Positions 42,300 to 51,394 are shown, counted from the first letter of the stretch. The stretch: 64,000 bases of DNA from Natrinema gelatinilyticum (GCF_024266705.1 NZ_CP100756.1:3038001-3102000), one strand, 5' to 3'. Numbers and translations: made by a program. Notes: generated by a model not told the origin, from the letters alone.

Positions 42300-43129
42300 G
42301 CGGAGACTGTGACCTCGACGCGGGACCGGATCCGGCCAGGTTCGCCGCGGGCGCCGCTGAGCCGGAGATAAACGAGACGGTCGACGACCCGGTCTATGCT
42401 ATCGGTGTCGGGCCAGGGAACCCGGAGTACCTCACGCCCCGCGGCGAGCGAGCGATCCGTGAGGCGGACGTCGTCGTCGGCTTTACGACCGTCGTCGAGT
42501 TCGTCGAGGAGAAGACGGACGCCGACCTCCTGACCTGTGGGTACGAAGACGAAGCCGCGGCGCTCGAGGAGTTCGCTGAACGCGTCGCAGCCGGCGAGTC
42601 GGGAGCCGCGGTCGCGATGGGCGATCCCAACCACTCCGGCTATCAGTTCGTCGGAAAGGTACAGGACGCCGTGGAACGTGCATCCACGAACCCTGACTCG
42701 CACGCTCGGCAGGACGACATCAAACGCGGGGATTCCGACGTCCCGGTTCGTATCGTTCCTGGCATCTCGTCGCTCCAGGTAGCCGCGAGCCGCGCTCGAA
42801 CGCCGATGGAAGACACGGAGTTCGTGACGCTTCACAAGAGCGGCAACCTCGAGGCCGACATGGACCGACTCGCAGCTGCGGCTGACGACCGACATCTGCT
42901 CGTACTTCCGCGACCTTACGACCGAATGCCCGCCGATATCGCCGCCTTTCTGCTCGAGCAGGGCGCCGAACCGACACTCGAGGCGCTCGTCCTCGAGCGA
43001 TTGAGTCACGACGACGAAGAAATCCATCGGTTCACGCTCGCGGAGCTATCGGAACACGCCGGGGGCAACGGAAAAGACGGGACGCCGTTTTCCGACCTGG
43101 TCGTGCTCGCGGTTCGTCAGCCGGTGTAG
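42296..43129 (+). CDS. cbiE: Cobalt-precorrin-7 (C5)-methyltransferase CbiE
   Basis: 277 residues. AIGVGPGNPEYLTPRGERAI is the tetrapyrrole-methylase P-loop start, and VAMGDPNHSGYQFVGKVQ holds the GDP-type SAM loop. VRIVPGISSLQVAASRARTP and LLVLPRPYDRMPADIAAFLL follow, the CbiE version of the conserved blocks. It methylates C-5 of the ring. It normally works with CbiT, which here is in the other arm 8 kb away. An extra ~30-residue insertion (ASTNPDSHARQDDIKR) lies in the middle. Confidence 0.92.
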   Translation: MSGDCDLDAGPDPARFAAGAAEPEINETVDDPVYAIGVGPGNPEYLTPRGERAIREADVVVGFTTVVEFVEEKTDADLLTCGYEDEAAALEEFAERVAAGESGAAVAMGDPNHSGYQFVGKVQDAVERASTNPDSHARQDDIKRGDSDVPVRIVPGISSLQVAASRARTPMEDTEFVTLHKSGNLEADMDRLAAAADDRHLLVLPRPYDRMPADIAAFLLEQGAEPTLEALVLERLSHDDEEIHRFTLAELSEHAGGNGKDGTPFSDLVVLAVRQPV

Positions 43130-43196
43130 TCGGTCGTCGAACGAGATAGAATACGACGGCCCTGTCCTTTTCCGGGTCGCCATCCGACGACTTCGT

Positions 43197-43352
43197 ATGA
43201 GTCCCACCATCGAAGTGAGCGAAGACCTTCTCGAGGAAATCGACGGCCACCTTGCGGAGGGTGAGAGCCGCGAGGAGTTCATCGCCGAACTCGTCCACCA
43301 CTACGAGACCGAGGGCAATTTCCTCTGGGAGGGATACGGTGGCCCGCCGTAG
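43197..43352 (+). CDS. Ribbon-helix-helix-like small protein
   Basis: 51 residues: MSPTIEVSEDLLEEIDGHLA, then EGESREEFIAELVHHYETEG. A beta-strand, two amphipathic helices and an acidic tail (FLWEGYGGPP) fit the DUF7557/RHH-like antitoxin group of haloarchaea. It lies 67 bases after cbiE and could be co-transcribed. No toxin partner follows, because an insertion element begins nearby. Confidence 0.6.
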   Translation: MSPTIEVSEDLLEEIDGHLAEGESREEFIAELVHHYETEGNFLWEGYGGPP

Positions 43353-43570
43353 CGGCGATCCAGACGCGGGTAATTCCCCCGGCCACCTGGCCGAGCCAGC
43401 CGCGAGCCGTCTCGACTACCCGCACGAGGTCGAAATACGACTTTGCGTGGAAGAATGCCACGACCATCGCGATGCTGCTGATCAGGTGGCCAACGCCGAT
43501 GATGAAACTCGCCGCGAATCCATACATCCACTCGTTGGATCGAGGGTATGACATCTTCCCCGGCGTGAAC
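43330..43570 (-). pseudogene. Membrane protein fragment cut by the ISH3-type insertion
   Basis: A minus-strand frame reads TPGKMSYPRSNEWMYGFAAS, then FIIGVGHLISSIAMVVAFFH, then AKSYFDLVRVV: two hydrophobic helices with a loop. Its 5' part is missing where the transposase region begins, and its 3' end runs into the RHH gene on the other strand. The GVGH motif recalls metal-transporter membrane proteins, which would fit the cobalt context, but I cannot assign it. Confidence 0.4.
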
Positions 43571-43626
43571 AGTAGTTGCCGAAGTGCCTGAGAGATGGAT
43601 TTCTCCGGTCGCAACATACAACGAGT

Positions 43627-44739
43627 ATGGTCGCTACTGCCGAGGCACGGCAGGTCTGCCGTGCCGCAGGATCGCTTCTCTATCCGTCCATGGACTTTGG
43701 AGTGAAGGCCAATGGCACCTATACGAGTGAGGACTTCGCCAGAGTCCTCACTCGGAGTGCCTTCGAACGAGAGTTCACCAACACCAGTGCCAGACACCTC
43801 CAAATTGCCAGAGGTGACGACCTCGACCTCGAAGACCGGAGTCCGTTAGCGAAATCGTTCCTGTACAATCTCGGTCGGATGAACGCGGACGCCATCGACG
43901 CTCAGTTCGATGGCGTCCGCGACCAGGTCATCACGCAGACACGCAAAGCTCGTCGCTTTCCGAACACCGCAGAGGTTGCATTAGACCTCCACGAGTGGCT
44001 CTACTACGGTTCGAAGCAGACACCGATGGTGTCACGAATCAATCCTGACCGAGGGACCGATCTCGCCTACGTCTTCGTGACACTGTGCATTGTGTCACCG
44101 GCAGCGCGGTTCACGCTAGCGTCTGAACACGTTCCTCGGACCAACACAGCGTCCCTGATCGAAGCGATCCGCGAGGTGATCGAGACGGCCCGACGTACCG
44201 TCTCGATCGCCCGCATCTACTGTGATCGTGGCCTCTATCGGGTTGAATTAGTTGATGAGCTCGTCGATCTCGGTGTGGAGTTCGTCATGCGCGCACCCAA
44301 AACGCCAGGGATCAAGCGCGTTCTTGCCGAGCACGATGAAAGGAGATTTGTCACCGCCTACGAGTTGGTCAGAAAGCGGTCACCCACGATGCGTGTTCCA
44401 GTGACGCTTGTCGTCGTCCCGCACCACTCGCGGGACGACGACTCGCTGTGTCTGATCACGAACCGGGCACGGACAGTGGATGAAGCGGTGCCGCTCGGGC
44501 AAGCGTATCGACGTCGCTGGGGGATAGAGACCTCATATAGGAAGATCGGTGAGTTTCTGCCTCGGACCACGTCACCGGTGTTTACGGTGCGGTTGTTCTA
44601 CTTTCTGTTTGCTGTGACGCTGTACAATCTCTGGATCGTGGTGTGTCTGCTGCTTTCAGAGCAGCGGTGGACGAAAACGCAGCCAGCAGTCTCAACGGCG
44701 ACGTTTCGGTTCTTCCTTGGGCCAGTGACGTATGGATGA
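43627..44739 (+). CDS. IS4-family (ISH3-type) transposase
   Basis: 370 residues from MVATAEARQVCRAAGSLLYP; starts at 43576 (TTG) or 43690 are also open. The DDE core includes the region WLYYGSKQTPMVSRINPDRG, then ARIYCDRGLYRVELVDELVD (second Asp) and QAYRRRWGIETSYRKIGEFL, the Y-(2)-R-(3)-E-(6)-K signature of IS4 enzymes. The C-terminal ~40 residues are hydrophobic. Frame and motifs are intact. It sits between the two arms of the cobalamin region. Terminal repeats could not be placed. Confidence 0.85.
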   Translation: MVATAEARQVCRAAGSLLYPSMDFGVKANGTYTSEDFARVLTRSAFEREFTNTSARHLQIARGDDLDLEDRSPLAKSFLYNLGRMNADAIDAQFDGVRDQVITQTRKARRFPNTAEVALDLHEWLYYGSKQTPMVSRINPDRGTDLAYVFVTLCIVSPAARFTLASEHVPRTNTASLIEAIREVIETARRTVSIARIYCDRGLYRVELVDELVDLGVEFVMRAPKTPGIKRVLAEHDERRFVTAYELVRKRSPTMRVPVTLVVVPHHSRDDDSLCLITNRARTVDEAVPLGQAYRRRWGIETSYRKIGEFLPRTTSPVFTVRLFYFLFAVTLYNLWIVVCLLLSEQRWTKTQPAVSTATFRFFLGPVTYG

Positions 44740-45722
44740 TCCTCGTCGGGGCGGCAGACCCGGGCACCAGCCCGGGTCAGCGCGCTCCTCCGTACTGGTA
44801 AGTCTCACTACCGGCGTGAATTCCTCCTCCCGTCCGCCGCTGCCTACTCAAATTTCCGCTCGAACAACCGACTCAAGCTGTATTTGCGCGCCCCCATCTT
44901 ACTTCAACGAGCGCTCTGCTGTCCGAATCGGCAACTACTGTGAACGCCGGGGATTCCCCAACCGTACGTTCGGGGTCGCGCCGGCCATCGCACCCGACAA
45001 AATGGTGCGTGGGTCCAGTCCGTCCGACGGGGGCAAGATTCCACCCGATGGGTATGGGTGTACTCCAGTTCGTGCTCGATGCGTGAGCCCCGCGAGGGGT
45101 GTGGCGGGTTCGGCCTCCCGGCAGGGACGCGGTATCTCCTTGCACAGCCCCCGAGGCCGCATTGGGCTCGCCCCCGCCGTTCGCGGTCGGGGGCACACGG
45201 GCCGTGCCATCGGCCTGTCCCGACTTTCTGCCACGGTGGCGAGACTCGCACGCCGCAGGGGTTGGATTGGTCGTGCCGTCACCCCATCTCGTGTCTCAGA
45301 GGCAGAGGTACTGTGAGCACGTGTGGTGCGGAGGACCCCAAGTGGTTCCCGGATTGGTTTCGGCGGTTGAATTACCGCTCGTTCGACCCCGATCAGTATA
45401 AACACGGGGTGGACGTGGACGCGATTCATACCCGTTGAGCAAACCGACGGGTTGCGATGCCCAGCAGAACGCGACGCGTTCTTCGGACGCCGGACACGGC
45501 GGGACTCTCTCGCTGTTACAGGGAGGACGCGGCGACCGACCATCCGTGATCCCGTTCCCCTCCGTGGACGGTACCGAGTACACCCGCGCCGAGGAGGAGG
45601 CTCGCTGATTCGCTCGTTACCATCACTCTCCGAAATACCGCGCAGATCACTCGCGGAGAGGTTGGTAATATCGAGACGCGGTGAGCATAATACAGAGGAC
45701 GTTTGTCTCGTCAGGACGAGGT
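44740..45722. other. 983 bases without a credible gene; transposon debris
   Basis: A perfect 9-bp hairpin (GACCCGGGC-ACCA-GCCCGGGTC, 44757-44778) follows the transposase. The rest is GC-rich and gives Arg/Pro/Ser-rich translations in every frame. One stretch near 45340-45435 reads KWFPDWFRRLNYRSFDPDQY, then KHGVDVDAIHTR, which may be a gene remnant. The repeat at 45474-45522 is also here. Overall it looks like several decayed mobile pieces. Confidence 0.4.
45474..45522 (-). repeat. 44-bp dispersed repeat, copy 2 (inverted)
   Basis: It matches 21873-21920 on the opposite strand with three mismatches, including the run gtaacagcgagagagtcccg. Confidence 0.55.
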
Positions 45723-46124
45723 ATGAGTATGCGAACGAGTTTCAATATTCCCGACGAACTCGTCAAGGAATTCGACCGAGTGTGGCAGGAACAAGGGATC
45801 GAAAACCGGTCTCGTGCGGCCAGAGAGGCGATGCTCGAGTACATTGAGTCACACACCAGACTCGAGGAGACGAGCGGCGAGGTCATCGCGCTCATCGGGT
45901 TCGACTACCGCCATCACGAGGTGATCGGTGCCCTCCATTCCGTCCAGCACGACTATCAAGACGTGATCCAGAACACGAGCCACACGCACCAAGGTGAGTG
46001 GTGTTTGGAGTCCGTATTCTGTCGTGGGCCGGCCGAGCAGGTACGTGAACTCACCTACCGTCTCCGCGATTTCGACGGCGTCCGGCGAGTCAAAAGCATG
46101 GTCATTCGCGAGAGTGCCGAGTAG
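45723..46124 (+). CDS. NikR-like RHH metal-responsive regulator
   Basis: 133 residues from MSMRTSFNIPDELVKEFDRV; an upstream ATG at 45681 would add 14 residues outside the fold. The N-terminal ribbon-helix-helix (~1-45, ENRSRAAREAMLEYI) binds DNA. The C-terminal ACT-like domain has the NikR high-affinity metal pattern: H in SVQHDYQDV and HTHQGEWC (H-x-H-x5-C). These match the Ni-site residues H76, H87, H89 and C95 of the E. coli protein. The position beside cob/cbi genes suggests that it senses cobalt or nickel and controls uptake or B12 synthesis. Confidence 0.85.
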   Translation: MSMRTSFNIPDELVKEFDRVWQEQGIENRSRAAREAMLEYIESHTRLEETSGEVIALIGFDYRHHEVIGALHSVQHDYQDVIQNTSHTHQGEWCLESVFCRGPAEQVRELTYRLRDFDGVRRVKSMVIRESAE

Positions 46125-46171
46125 TCGAACCGGCCAGTTACCGACGCTCGGCTCGCGACGTCCACCGCTCG

Positions 46172-46339
46172 CTACTCGTCGTCCTCGTATTCCCGAAGCA
46201 CCGTCGACACGGTGTTCGATACTTCCTCGAGTGCGACGTCGTTGGTCTTTCTGAGGTCACCCTCCTCTCGAGCGGCGCTCAGATGGCGAAGCGCCTTCTT
46301 GAGTTCCTCTTCGGTCTCGGTTCTGTGATTCTCACTCAT
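46172..46339 (-). CDS. Small acidic hypothetical protein
   Basis: 55 residues: MSENHRTETEEELKKALRHL, then EEGDLRKTNDVALEEVSNTV. It is almost entirely helical and charged, and may be a small coiled-coil protein. It ends 47 bases from the NikR-like gene in convergent orientation. Codon use is typical of the host. Confidence 0.6.
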   Translation of the reverse strand: MSENHRTETEEELKKALRHLSAAREEGDLRKTNDVALEEVSNTVSTVLREYEDDE

Positions 46340-46616
46340 CGTTTGAGGGAACGGTCGTAACCGATTCAGGCGCTTAAAGTCGTCGGTGGTGTAAACTGTT
46401 CACATCGCTCGTCGACGGCCGATGCCGCGCGTCGCCGTCGACGGAATCAGTCCGTCGGGTGGTACGGACTGTTGGAAGTCAGTTCCGGTACAACCGCGTC
46501 CACTCTGCGTTTGCACCGGCAAATCGTCACAGTAGACCGTCTAATGCACGCTTTCGTCGCACGTCAGAGCAATCTCCGATGGTTTCAAGTACAGTTGCAC
46601 TAATCCAAATTAAGCA
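46340..46616. other. Intergenic region upstream of cbiA
   Basis: No gene. It holds the promoters for the divergent small gene and the cbiA transcript; aaattaag near 46607-46614 is a possible TATA-type element. Confidence 0.3.
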
Positions 46617-46694
46617 ATGACAACACTCCCGCAGTCTCCAGTGTGCGACCGACCGATCGGAACGACGGACCTCGGCCTGAGACGGGGACGATGA
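46617..46694 (+). CDS. 25-residue leader ORF overlapping cbiA
   Basis: The ATG at 46617 opens a 26-codon frame (MTTLPQSPVCDRPIGTTDLG plus five residues) whose TGA overlaps the cbiA ATG (46691-46694, ATGA). Like the mini-ORF before cbiC, it could couple translation. There is no direct evidence that it is translated. Confidence 0.35.
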   Translation: MTTLPQSPVCDRPIGTTDLGLRRGR

Positions 46695-48004
46695 ACGGAA
46701 TCGTTCTCGGCGGTGTCAGTTCCGGCGTTGGAAAGACGGTCGCGGCGCTGTCGATCACTCGGGCGCTCGAATCGGCTGGGTACGAGGTCCAACCTGCCAA
46801 GGCGGGACCGGACTTCATCGATCCGAGCCATCACCGGGCGATCGCTAGTCGTCCGTCCCGGACGCTCGATTGCTGGCTCGAGGGGGCAGACGGACTTCGA
46901 CGGAACTACCACCGCGGCGCGGGTGACATCTGCGTCGTCGAGGGTGTCATGGGAGTGTACGATGGCGACTGCTCGAGCACCGCTCTGGTCGCGGAAACCC
47001 TCGAATTGCCGGTGGTCCTCGTCGTCGACGCGAAAGCGGGCATGGAGAGCGTCGCGGCGACGGCGCTCGGGTTTCGGGAGTACGCCAAGACGATCGGTCG
47101 CGATATCGACGTCGCAGGCATCGTCGCCCAGCGCGCACACGGCGGTCGCCACGAACAGGGGATCCGAGACGCCTTGCCCGACGGTCTCGAGTACTTCGGT
47201 CGCATTCCCCCCTCGAGTGACCTCGAAATACCCGAACGACATCTCGGCCTCGAGATGGGCGACGAGGCCGCGTTGCCGACGGCTGCGTTGCGGGAAGCCG
47301 CCGAATCGCTGCGAACGGAGCGACTGGCGGCGACCGCGAGCGAGCCACCGGCCCCCGAGACGCCGAGTCGGCCCGCCGAACCGGTCGACGTTACGGTCGC
47401 CGTCGCCAGCGATGCAGCCTTCTGCTTCAGATATCCAGCGACGATCGAACGCTTCAGGGAGCGGGCGGACTTCGTGACCTTTTCGCCGGTCGCGGGCGAT
47501 CCCGTCCCCGACTGCGACGCGATCTATCTCCCCGGAGGGTATCCCGAACTCCACGCCGACGAACTCGAGTCGGCCGGAACGCTCGACGAACTCGGTTCGC
47601 TCGCAGTCGATGGGCTCGCAGTGCTCGGCGAGTGCGGCGGGCTGATGGCCATGAGCCAATCGTTGACTACGACCGGCGGTGAACGACACGAAATGGCCGG
47701 CATCTTCCCGGCGGACGTAACGATGCACGATCGCTACCAGTCGCTCGATCACGTCGAACTCGAGGCGACTGACGGAACACTGACGGCCAACGCTGGCGAG
47801 CGGATCCGCGGACACGAATTCCACTACTCGAGCGTCGAAGTCGACGGTGACGCCCGGTTCGCCTTCGAGACGGTCCGCGGCGACGGCATCGACGGCGACC
47901 ACGACGGGTTGACAGCGTACGAGTCGCTCGGCACGTACGTCCACGTCCACCCCGAGAGCGGGGCGTTCGACCGGTTCCTCGAGCGCGTGGCGACGACGAA
48001 CTGA
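46691..48004 (+). CDS. cbiA: Cobyrinate a,c-diamide synthase CbiA
   Basis: 437 residues from MNGIVLGGVSSGVGKTVAAL, with the P-loop GVSSGVGKT at 8-16. The N-terminal DethiobiotinS-like ATPase contains GPDFIDPSHH and CVVEGVMGVYDG. The C-terminal class I glutamine amidotransferase has GGYPELHADELE, the nucleophile Cys in LGECGGLMAM near 315 and the catalytic His in GHEFHYSSV. It amidates the a and c side chains of cobyrinate with glutamine and ATP. It follows a short leader ORF by overlap. Confidence 0.93.
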   Translation: MNGIVLGGVSSGVGKTVAALSITRALESAGYEVQPAKAGPDFIDPSHHRAIASRPSRTLDCWLEGADGLRRNYHRGAGDICVVEGVMGVYDGDCSSTALVAETLELPVVLVVDAKAGMESVAATALGFREYAKTIGRDIDVAGIVAQRAHGGRHEQGIRDALPDGLEYFGRIPPSSDLEIPERHLGLEMGDEAALPTAALREAAESLRTERLAATASEPPAPETPSRPAEPVDVTVAVASDAAFCFRYPATIERFRERADFVTFSPVAGDPVPDCDAIYLPGGYPELHADELESAGTLDELGSLAVDGLAVLGECGGLMAMSQSLTTTGGERHEMAGIFPADVTMHDRYQSLDHVELEATDGTLTANAGERIRGHEFHYSSVEVDGDARFAFETVRGDGIDGDHDGLTAYESLGTYVHVHPESGAFDRFLERVATTN

Positions 48005-48155
48005 CACTCGCGCGTCTATTCACGGATTCTGAAACCCAGTCACGTAAGTAACACGAACGGCCGCGTTGGAGCGAGTTGGCCGAAACCGTTCAACAACTCG
48101 AACCCCTGAAGTGCAAGCCGCTGACCGACCGCTCCCGGTCGCCGGGGTGCGCCGA

Positions 48156-51092
48156 TCAGTACCCCGTGAGCGCGTCGACGACGCCGCCGAGAAGATCGTC
48201 GGGGACTTCCTCGTCGGCTTCGAGAGCCTCGATCAGTTTGACTTCCGTCGGCGCGAGGTCGGCCTTGAGGCCGTCTACTGCCGACGGGGGCGTCCCGGGC
48301 GCGTTGAGCGCGTCGGCCGTCTGCGAATCGAGCGAGTCGATCAGGGCATTCAGACTCCGGTTCGCGGTCCGCGGGACGTCGCGGACCGCCCGAATCCCGC
48401 CGCCCGGGATCGACAGCAGCGCGATCGTCAGGTCGGTGACCGGCCGCGTCGCCTCGGCGATTTCCTCGTTCGTCGTCAGCGTCTGACCCGTCGAGACGGT
48501 TTCGCGGTCGATTCCCTCGTCGGTGACCGGGTGCGGTTTGTACGCGAAGTTCGCGTAGAGTTCGAGCTGGTCGGTGAGACGGTCCGGTTCGTCGCCGGTC
48601 AGCGTTCCCGGAAGTTCGGCGAGATTCTGGTGGCCGCTGTTGCCCGGTGGCAACACCGACTTGGACGCGTCGGGGCCCTCGCCAATCGCGATCGACTGCT
48701 GGAACGAGGCCCGGTTCGTCATCGGGATGCGGTCAGGGTTCGCGGCGCCGAGCGGCGTGAACTCACTCTCGCGAGCCTCGAGGCGCCAGTCTGCCGGGTT
48801 GGCGCTGTCGAATCGCTCCTCGAGCGTCTCGGCCGCGCGCCGCATAGCCTCGCGGATGATCGCGTCGCGCTGTCGCGTGCGCGACGGATGGTTCTCCCCG
48901 GCGATCCGGTCGAACCACCGGAACGTCGTCTCGCCGTCGATGGCGTCGACCAGCGTGACGTCCTTGTTGACGGTCGCGCCGTGGTCGGCGGCGTGGGGGT
49001 CGCCGCCACCCTGCCCATCGGTCGCGGTCGGATCGAAGTTGAGCTCCGGCGTCTGGTCCCCGAGTTTGTCGCGGAAGACCAGTTCCTGGAGTTCTTTCCG
49101 GACTTCCTCCCAGATGGCCATTCCGCCGTTCTCGTAGCGGCCGTCGGGGCCGGGCCGGAACGAGTAATCGGTCCGGGACCAATCGACGAGTTCGGACACC
49201 ATCGCATCCAGTTGCGGATCGCTCGCATCGCGAACCGCATCGGCCATTGCCGGAGTCGACCGTGGCGCGAACGGGTGTTCGACCGAGCAGTCCTCGACGA
49301 TGCCCTCGACGTCCGCCTGCGAGAGTGCGCCGTCGGTTCGCCCGAGGGCCTCCTGCATCAGACGCTTCATCACGTCGACGCGGTGGACGGTGCCCCACTG
49401 CTGTTCGCTGTCACCCGAGTGCCAGCCGGGGGCTGGCGCGTTATTCCAGTTGACGACGTAGCCCCGCTCGGGATCGCGGACGGATGCGCCGATGTTCGTG
49501 CCGACGTCGAACCCGTTCCACTCGTGCTCGGACGGCGGGGTCGGCAGTCGCGGATCGCGGCCGCCGCGGCGGTCGGGGAGCGTGCCCGTCCGGAAGTAGG
49601 CGATCCCCTCGTCGTCGATCACGTGGAAATTGAAGCCGAAGGGGAACTCGGCGAGGTACGATTCGAACTCGTCGATAGTGTCTGCGCGGCCGACTTGGGC
49701 CCACATGAACGCGCCGTCGAGTTCTTCCATCCGAGTCGTCACCCGCTGGCAGTAGGCGACGTTCTCCTCGGGGTTCAAGGCGATCACCGGCATTCTAGTG
49801 CCCTCCTGCTCGACGCGCGCGACTTCCTGGCGGACGACCCGGACGTCCTCGGCGTCGTCGCCCTGGACGACGGCGCCAACCGGGCTCGTGTAGTGGGTGA
49901 CTGTCTCCGTCGACATGGTGTGCCACTCACCGTTCCACTTGTAGCGGTAGCGATCTTCGGGGTCGAGTTCGACCGCGACCGTGTCGACCATGTCGTCGCC
50001 TGAGGTGGTGACCGTCCATGCCAATTCGGGCGTCCGGCCGACGACGATCGATGGCGTGCCGACGACGCCGACCCCGCGAACGTCGAAGCCGGCCCCGTGG
50101 AGACCGATCTCGTGGATGACCGGTGGTTTGAACAGTCCCATCTGCGGACCGCCGCCGAGCATCGGTTTCCCCGTCTCGGTGCAATCGCCGTCGACGATGA
50201 CCGCGTTCGAACCGAACCGGAACCCCTCGAGCACGCCGACGGCCTTCCGAAGCCCGTCGGTGACGGCGGCCGGGAGATCCAGGTTCTCGATCCCCCAGGC
50301 TTCGGCGCCGGCCGCCGCCCGGACGGCCTCGAGTTGGGCCTCGGAGACCTCGTCGTACGACAGCGCCCGCTCGTCAGTCGTCTCGATCTCGGCCGGGCGT
50401 ACGGAACCGTAGTGGTCGTCCGGTACGATAACCCTGTTGAGGTCGCCGTAGGCCTCCCAGGCTTCGCGCTCGTCGCCGAGACTCTCGAACAGTTCGGCCA
50501 GCGTTCGCGCGTTCGACAGCTCCGCGCCGCCGCCGACGCCGAAGAACCCGAGCGTGTAGTTGATCACCGCGACCGTGTCCTCTGGCTTCCACGGTTCCGG
50601 TGCGCGCCCGAGAGCGACGAACTCGGCGGGGAGTTCGCCCTCGGCCGCCCGTTCGACGATCCGCCGGTTGACGCCGTCGCAGAAGCCCCGGACCGCCTCT
50701 CGGGTAGTCTCGTCGGCCCGGTCCCACTGGCGGTTGATCTCCTCGCGATCGTAGAGATCCCGTCGCACCTCGATGTCGGAGGGAAGCTGGGCCGGGCCGA
50801 GCCACTCCGCGCTCTCGCCGCGGCCGACCAGCCGAAGCAGGTCCATCTGGAAGAGCCGGTCGCGGGTCTGCATGTAGCCGTTTCCGTAGCCCAGCGCGTA
50901 GAGCGAGTCGGCCTCGACGTGGGTAACCCCGTACTCGTCGGTTCGAAACTCGATCTCCGCGAGCGGCGACTCGCTCGCGGTCCCCACTCCGACGGTCGAC
51001 ACGGTGCCGACGAGCGCCGAGAGCTGGAGGTACCGCCTGCGAGACAGTCCTCCCGTTGCGCGACCGGCCGTCGGTCTCGTGTTCCCAGTCAT
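48156..51092 (-). CDS. Penicillin acylase family (Ntn) hydrolase, Tat-exported
   Basis: 978 residues from MTGNTRPTAGRATGGLSRRR. SRRRYLQLSALVGTVSTVG is a Tat signal, so the protein is secreted or lipid-anchored. The alpha-chain region starts YGVTHVEADSLYALGYGNGY, then QTRDRLFQMDLLRLVGRG. The new N-terminal nucleophile after self-cleavage would be Ser in GFRFGSNAVIV near 293, followed by VSGDDM-type oxyanion residues. The C-terminal part has the GHQNLAELPGTLTGDEP block. It likely cleaves N-acyl bonds (penicillin, homoserine-lactone or similar amides); the substrate is unknown. A start at 51179 would put 29 residues before the signal. Confidence 0.9.
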   Translation of the reverse strand: MTGNTRPTAGRATGGLSRRRYLQLSALVGTVSTVGVGTASESPLAEIEFRTDEYGVTHVEADSLYALGYGNGYMQTRDRLFQMDLLRLVGRGESAEWLGPAQLPSDIEVRRDLYDREEINRQWDRADETTREAVRGFCDGVNRRIVERAAEGELPAEFVALGRAPEPWKPEDTVAVINYTLGFFGVGGGAELSNARTLAELFESLGDEREAWEAYGDLNRVIVPDDHYGSVRPAEIETTDERALSYDEVSEAQLEAVRAAAGAEAWGIENLDLPAAVTDGLRKAVGVLEGFRFGSNAVIVDGDCTETGKPMLGGGPQMGLFKPPVIHEIGLHGAGFDVRGVGVVGTPSIVVGRTPELAWTVTTSGDDMVDTVAVELDPEDRYRYKWNGEWHTMSTETVTHYTSPVGAVVQGDDAEDVRVVRQEVARVEQEGTRMPVIALNPEENVAYCQRVTTRMEELDGAFMWAQVGRADTIDEFESYLAEFPFGFNFHVIDDEGIAYFRTGTLPDRRGGRDPRLPTPPSEHEWNGFDVGTNIGASVRDPERGYVVNWNNAPAPGWHSGDSEQQWGTVHRVDVMKRLMQEALGRTDGALSQADVEGIVEDCSVEHPFAPRSTPAMADAVRDASDPQLDAMVSELVDWSRTDYSFRPGPDGRYENGGMAIWEEVRKELQELVFRDKLGDQTPELNFDPTATDGQGGGDPHAADHGATVNKDVTLVDAIDGETTFRWFDRIAGENHPSRTRQRDAIIREAMRRAAETLEERFDSANPADWRLEARESEFTPLGAANPDRIPMTNRASFQQSIAIGEGPDASKSVLPPGNSGHQNLAELPGTLTGDEPDRLTDQLELYANFAYKPHPVTDEGIDRETVSTGQTLTTNEEIAEATRPVTDLTIALLSIPGGGIRAVRDVPRTANRSLNALIDSLDSQTADALNAPGTPPSAVDGLKADLAPTEVKLIEALEADEEVPDDLLGGVVDALTGY

Positions 51093-51230
51093 CGTTACGC
51101 CGTCGACTCCCCGAGCCGTCGATCCGTTCTGGCGACCCGTCCGCCCCGGCTCCACGTCTGGGTTGCTACCCCACAGCATGTGTCTCGATATCGCATACCG
51201 AGAGAAGGACTAACGAAGAGGAAAATAAAG

Positions 51231-51250
51231 ACTTCCATGGTGATGGAAGT
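51231..51250. promoter_or_regulatory. Perfect inverted repeat, candidate operator
   Basis: ACTTCCAT-GGTG-ATGGAAGT is an 8-bp perfect arm pair with a 4-base spacer, between the divergent hydrolase and cbiT genes. It suits a dimeric regulator such as an RHH/NikR-type or ArsR-type protein. Confidence 0.45.
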
Positions 51251-51364
51251 TCCATTATGTACTGTCATCCGGAAACGAAGGGGTCGACGCGGCGGCGCGG
51301 CTGGTTCGAATCGATCGCCGGCACCACTTACGCAACTAAGATTGCTTTAGCACAAACGAAATTG

Positions 51365-51370
51365 TTTTAT
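51365..51370 (+). promoter_or_regulatory. TATA box of the cbiT operon
   Basis: TTTTAT lies 25-30 bases upstream of the cbiT ATG (51395). That is the expected spacing for a leaderless haloarchaeal transcript and supports the chosen start. Confidence 0.5.
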
Positions 51371-51394
51371 GATCGGCCGCTGTTGCCCCGAGTG

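Larger units (their letters stand above)
51093..51394. other. Divergent region between the Ntn hydrolase and cbiT
   Basis: No coding gene. It contains an 8-bp inverted repeat (51231-51250) and the cbiT promoter. Confidence 0.4.

Noticed and set aside
46340..46690. Cobalamin riboswitch upstream of cbiA
   Set aside because: No B12-box-like sequence or the expected multi-stem fold was seen; haloarchaea are not known to use this riboswitch.
48066..50003. 645-codon plus-strand open frame opposite the Ntn hydrolase
   Set aside because: Antisense shadow of a well-supported gene.
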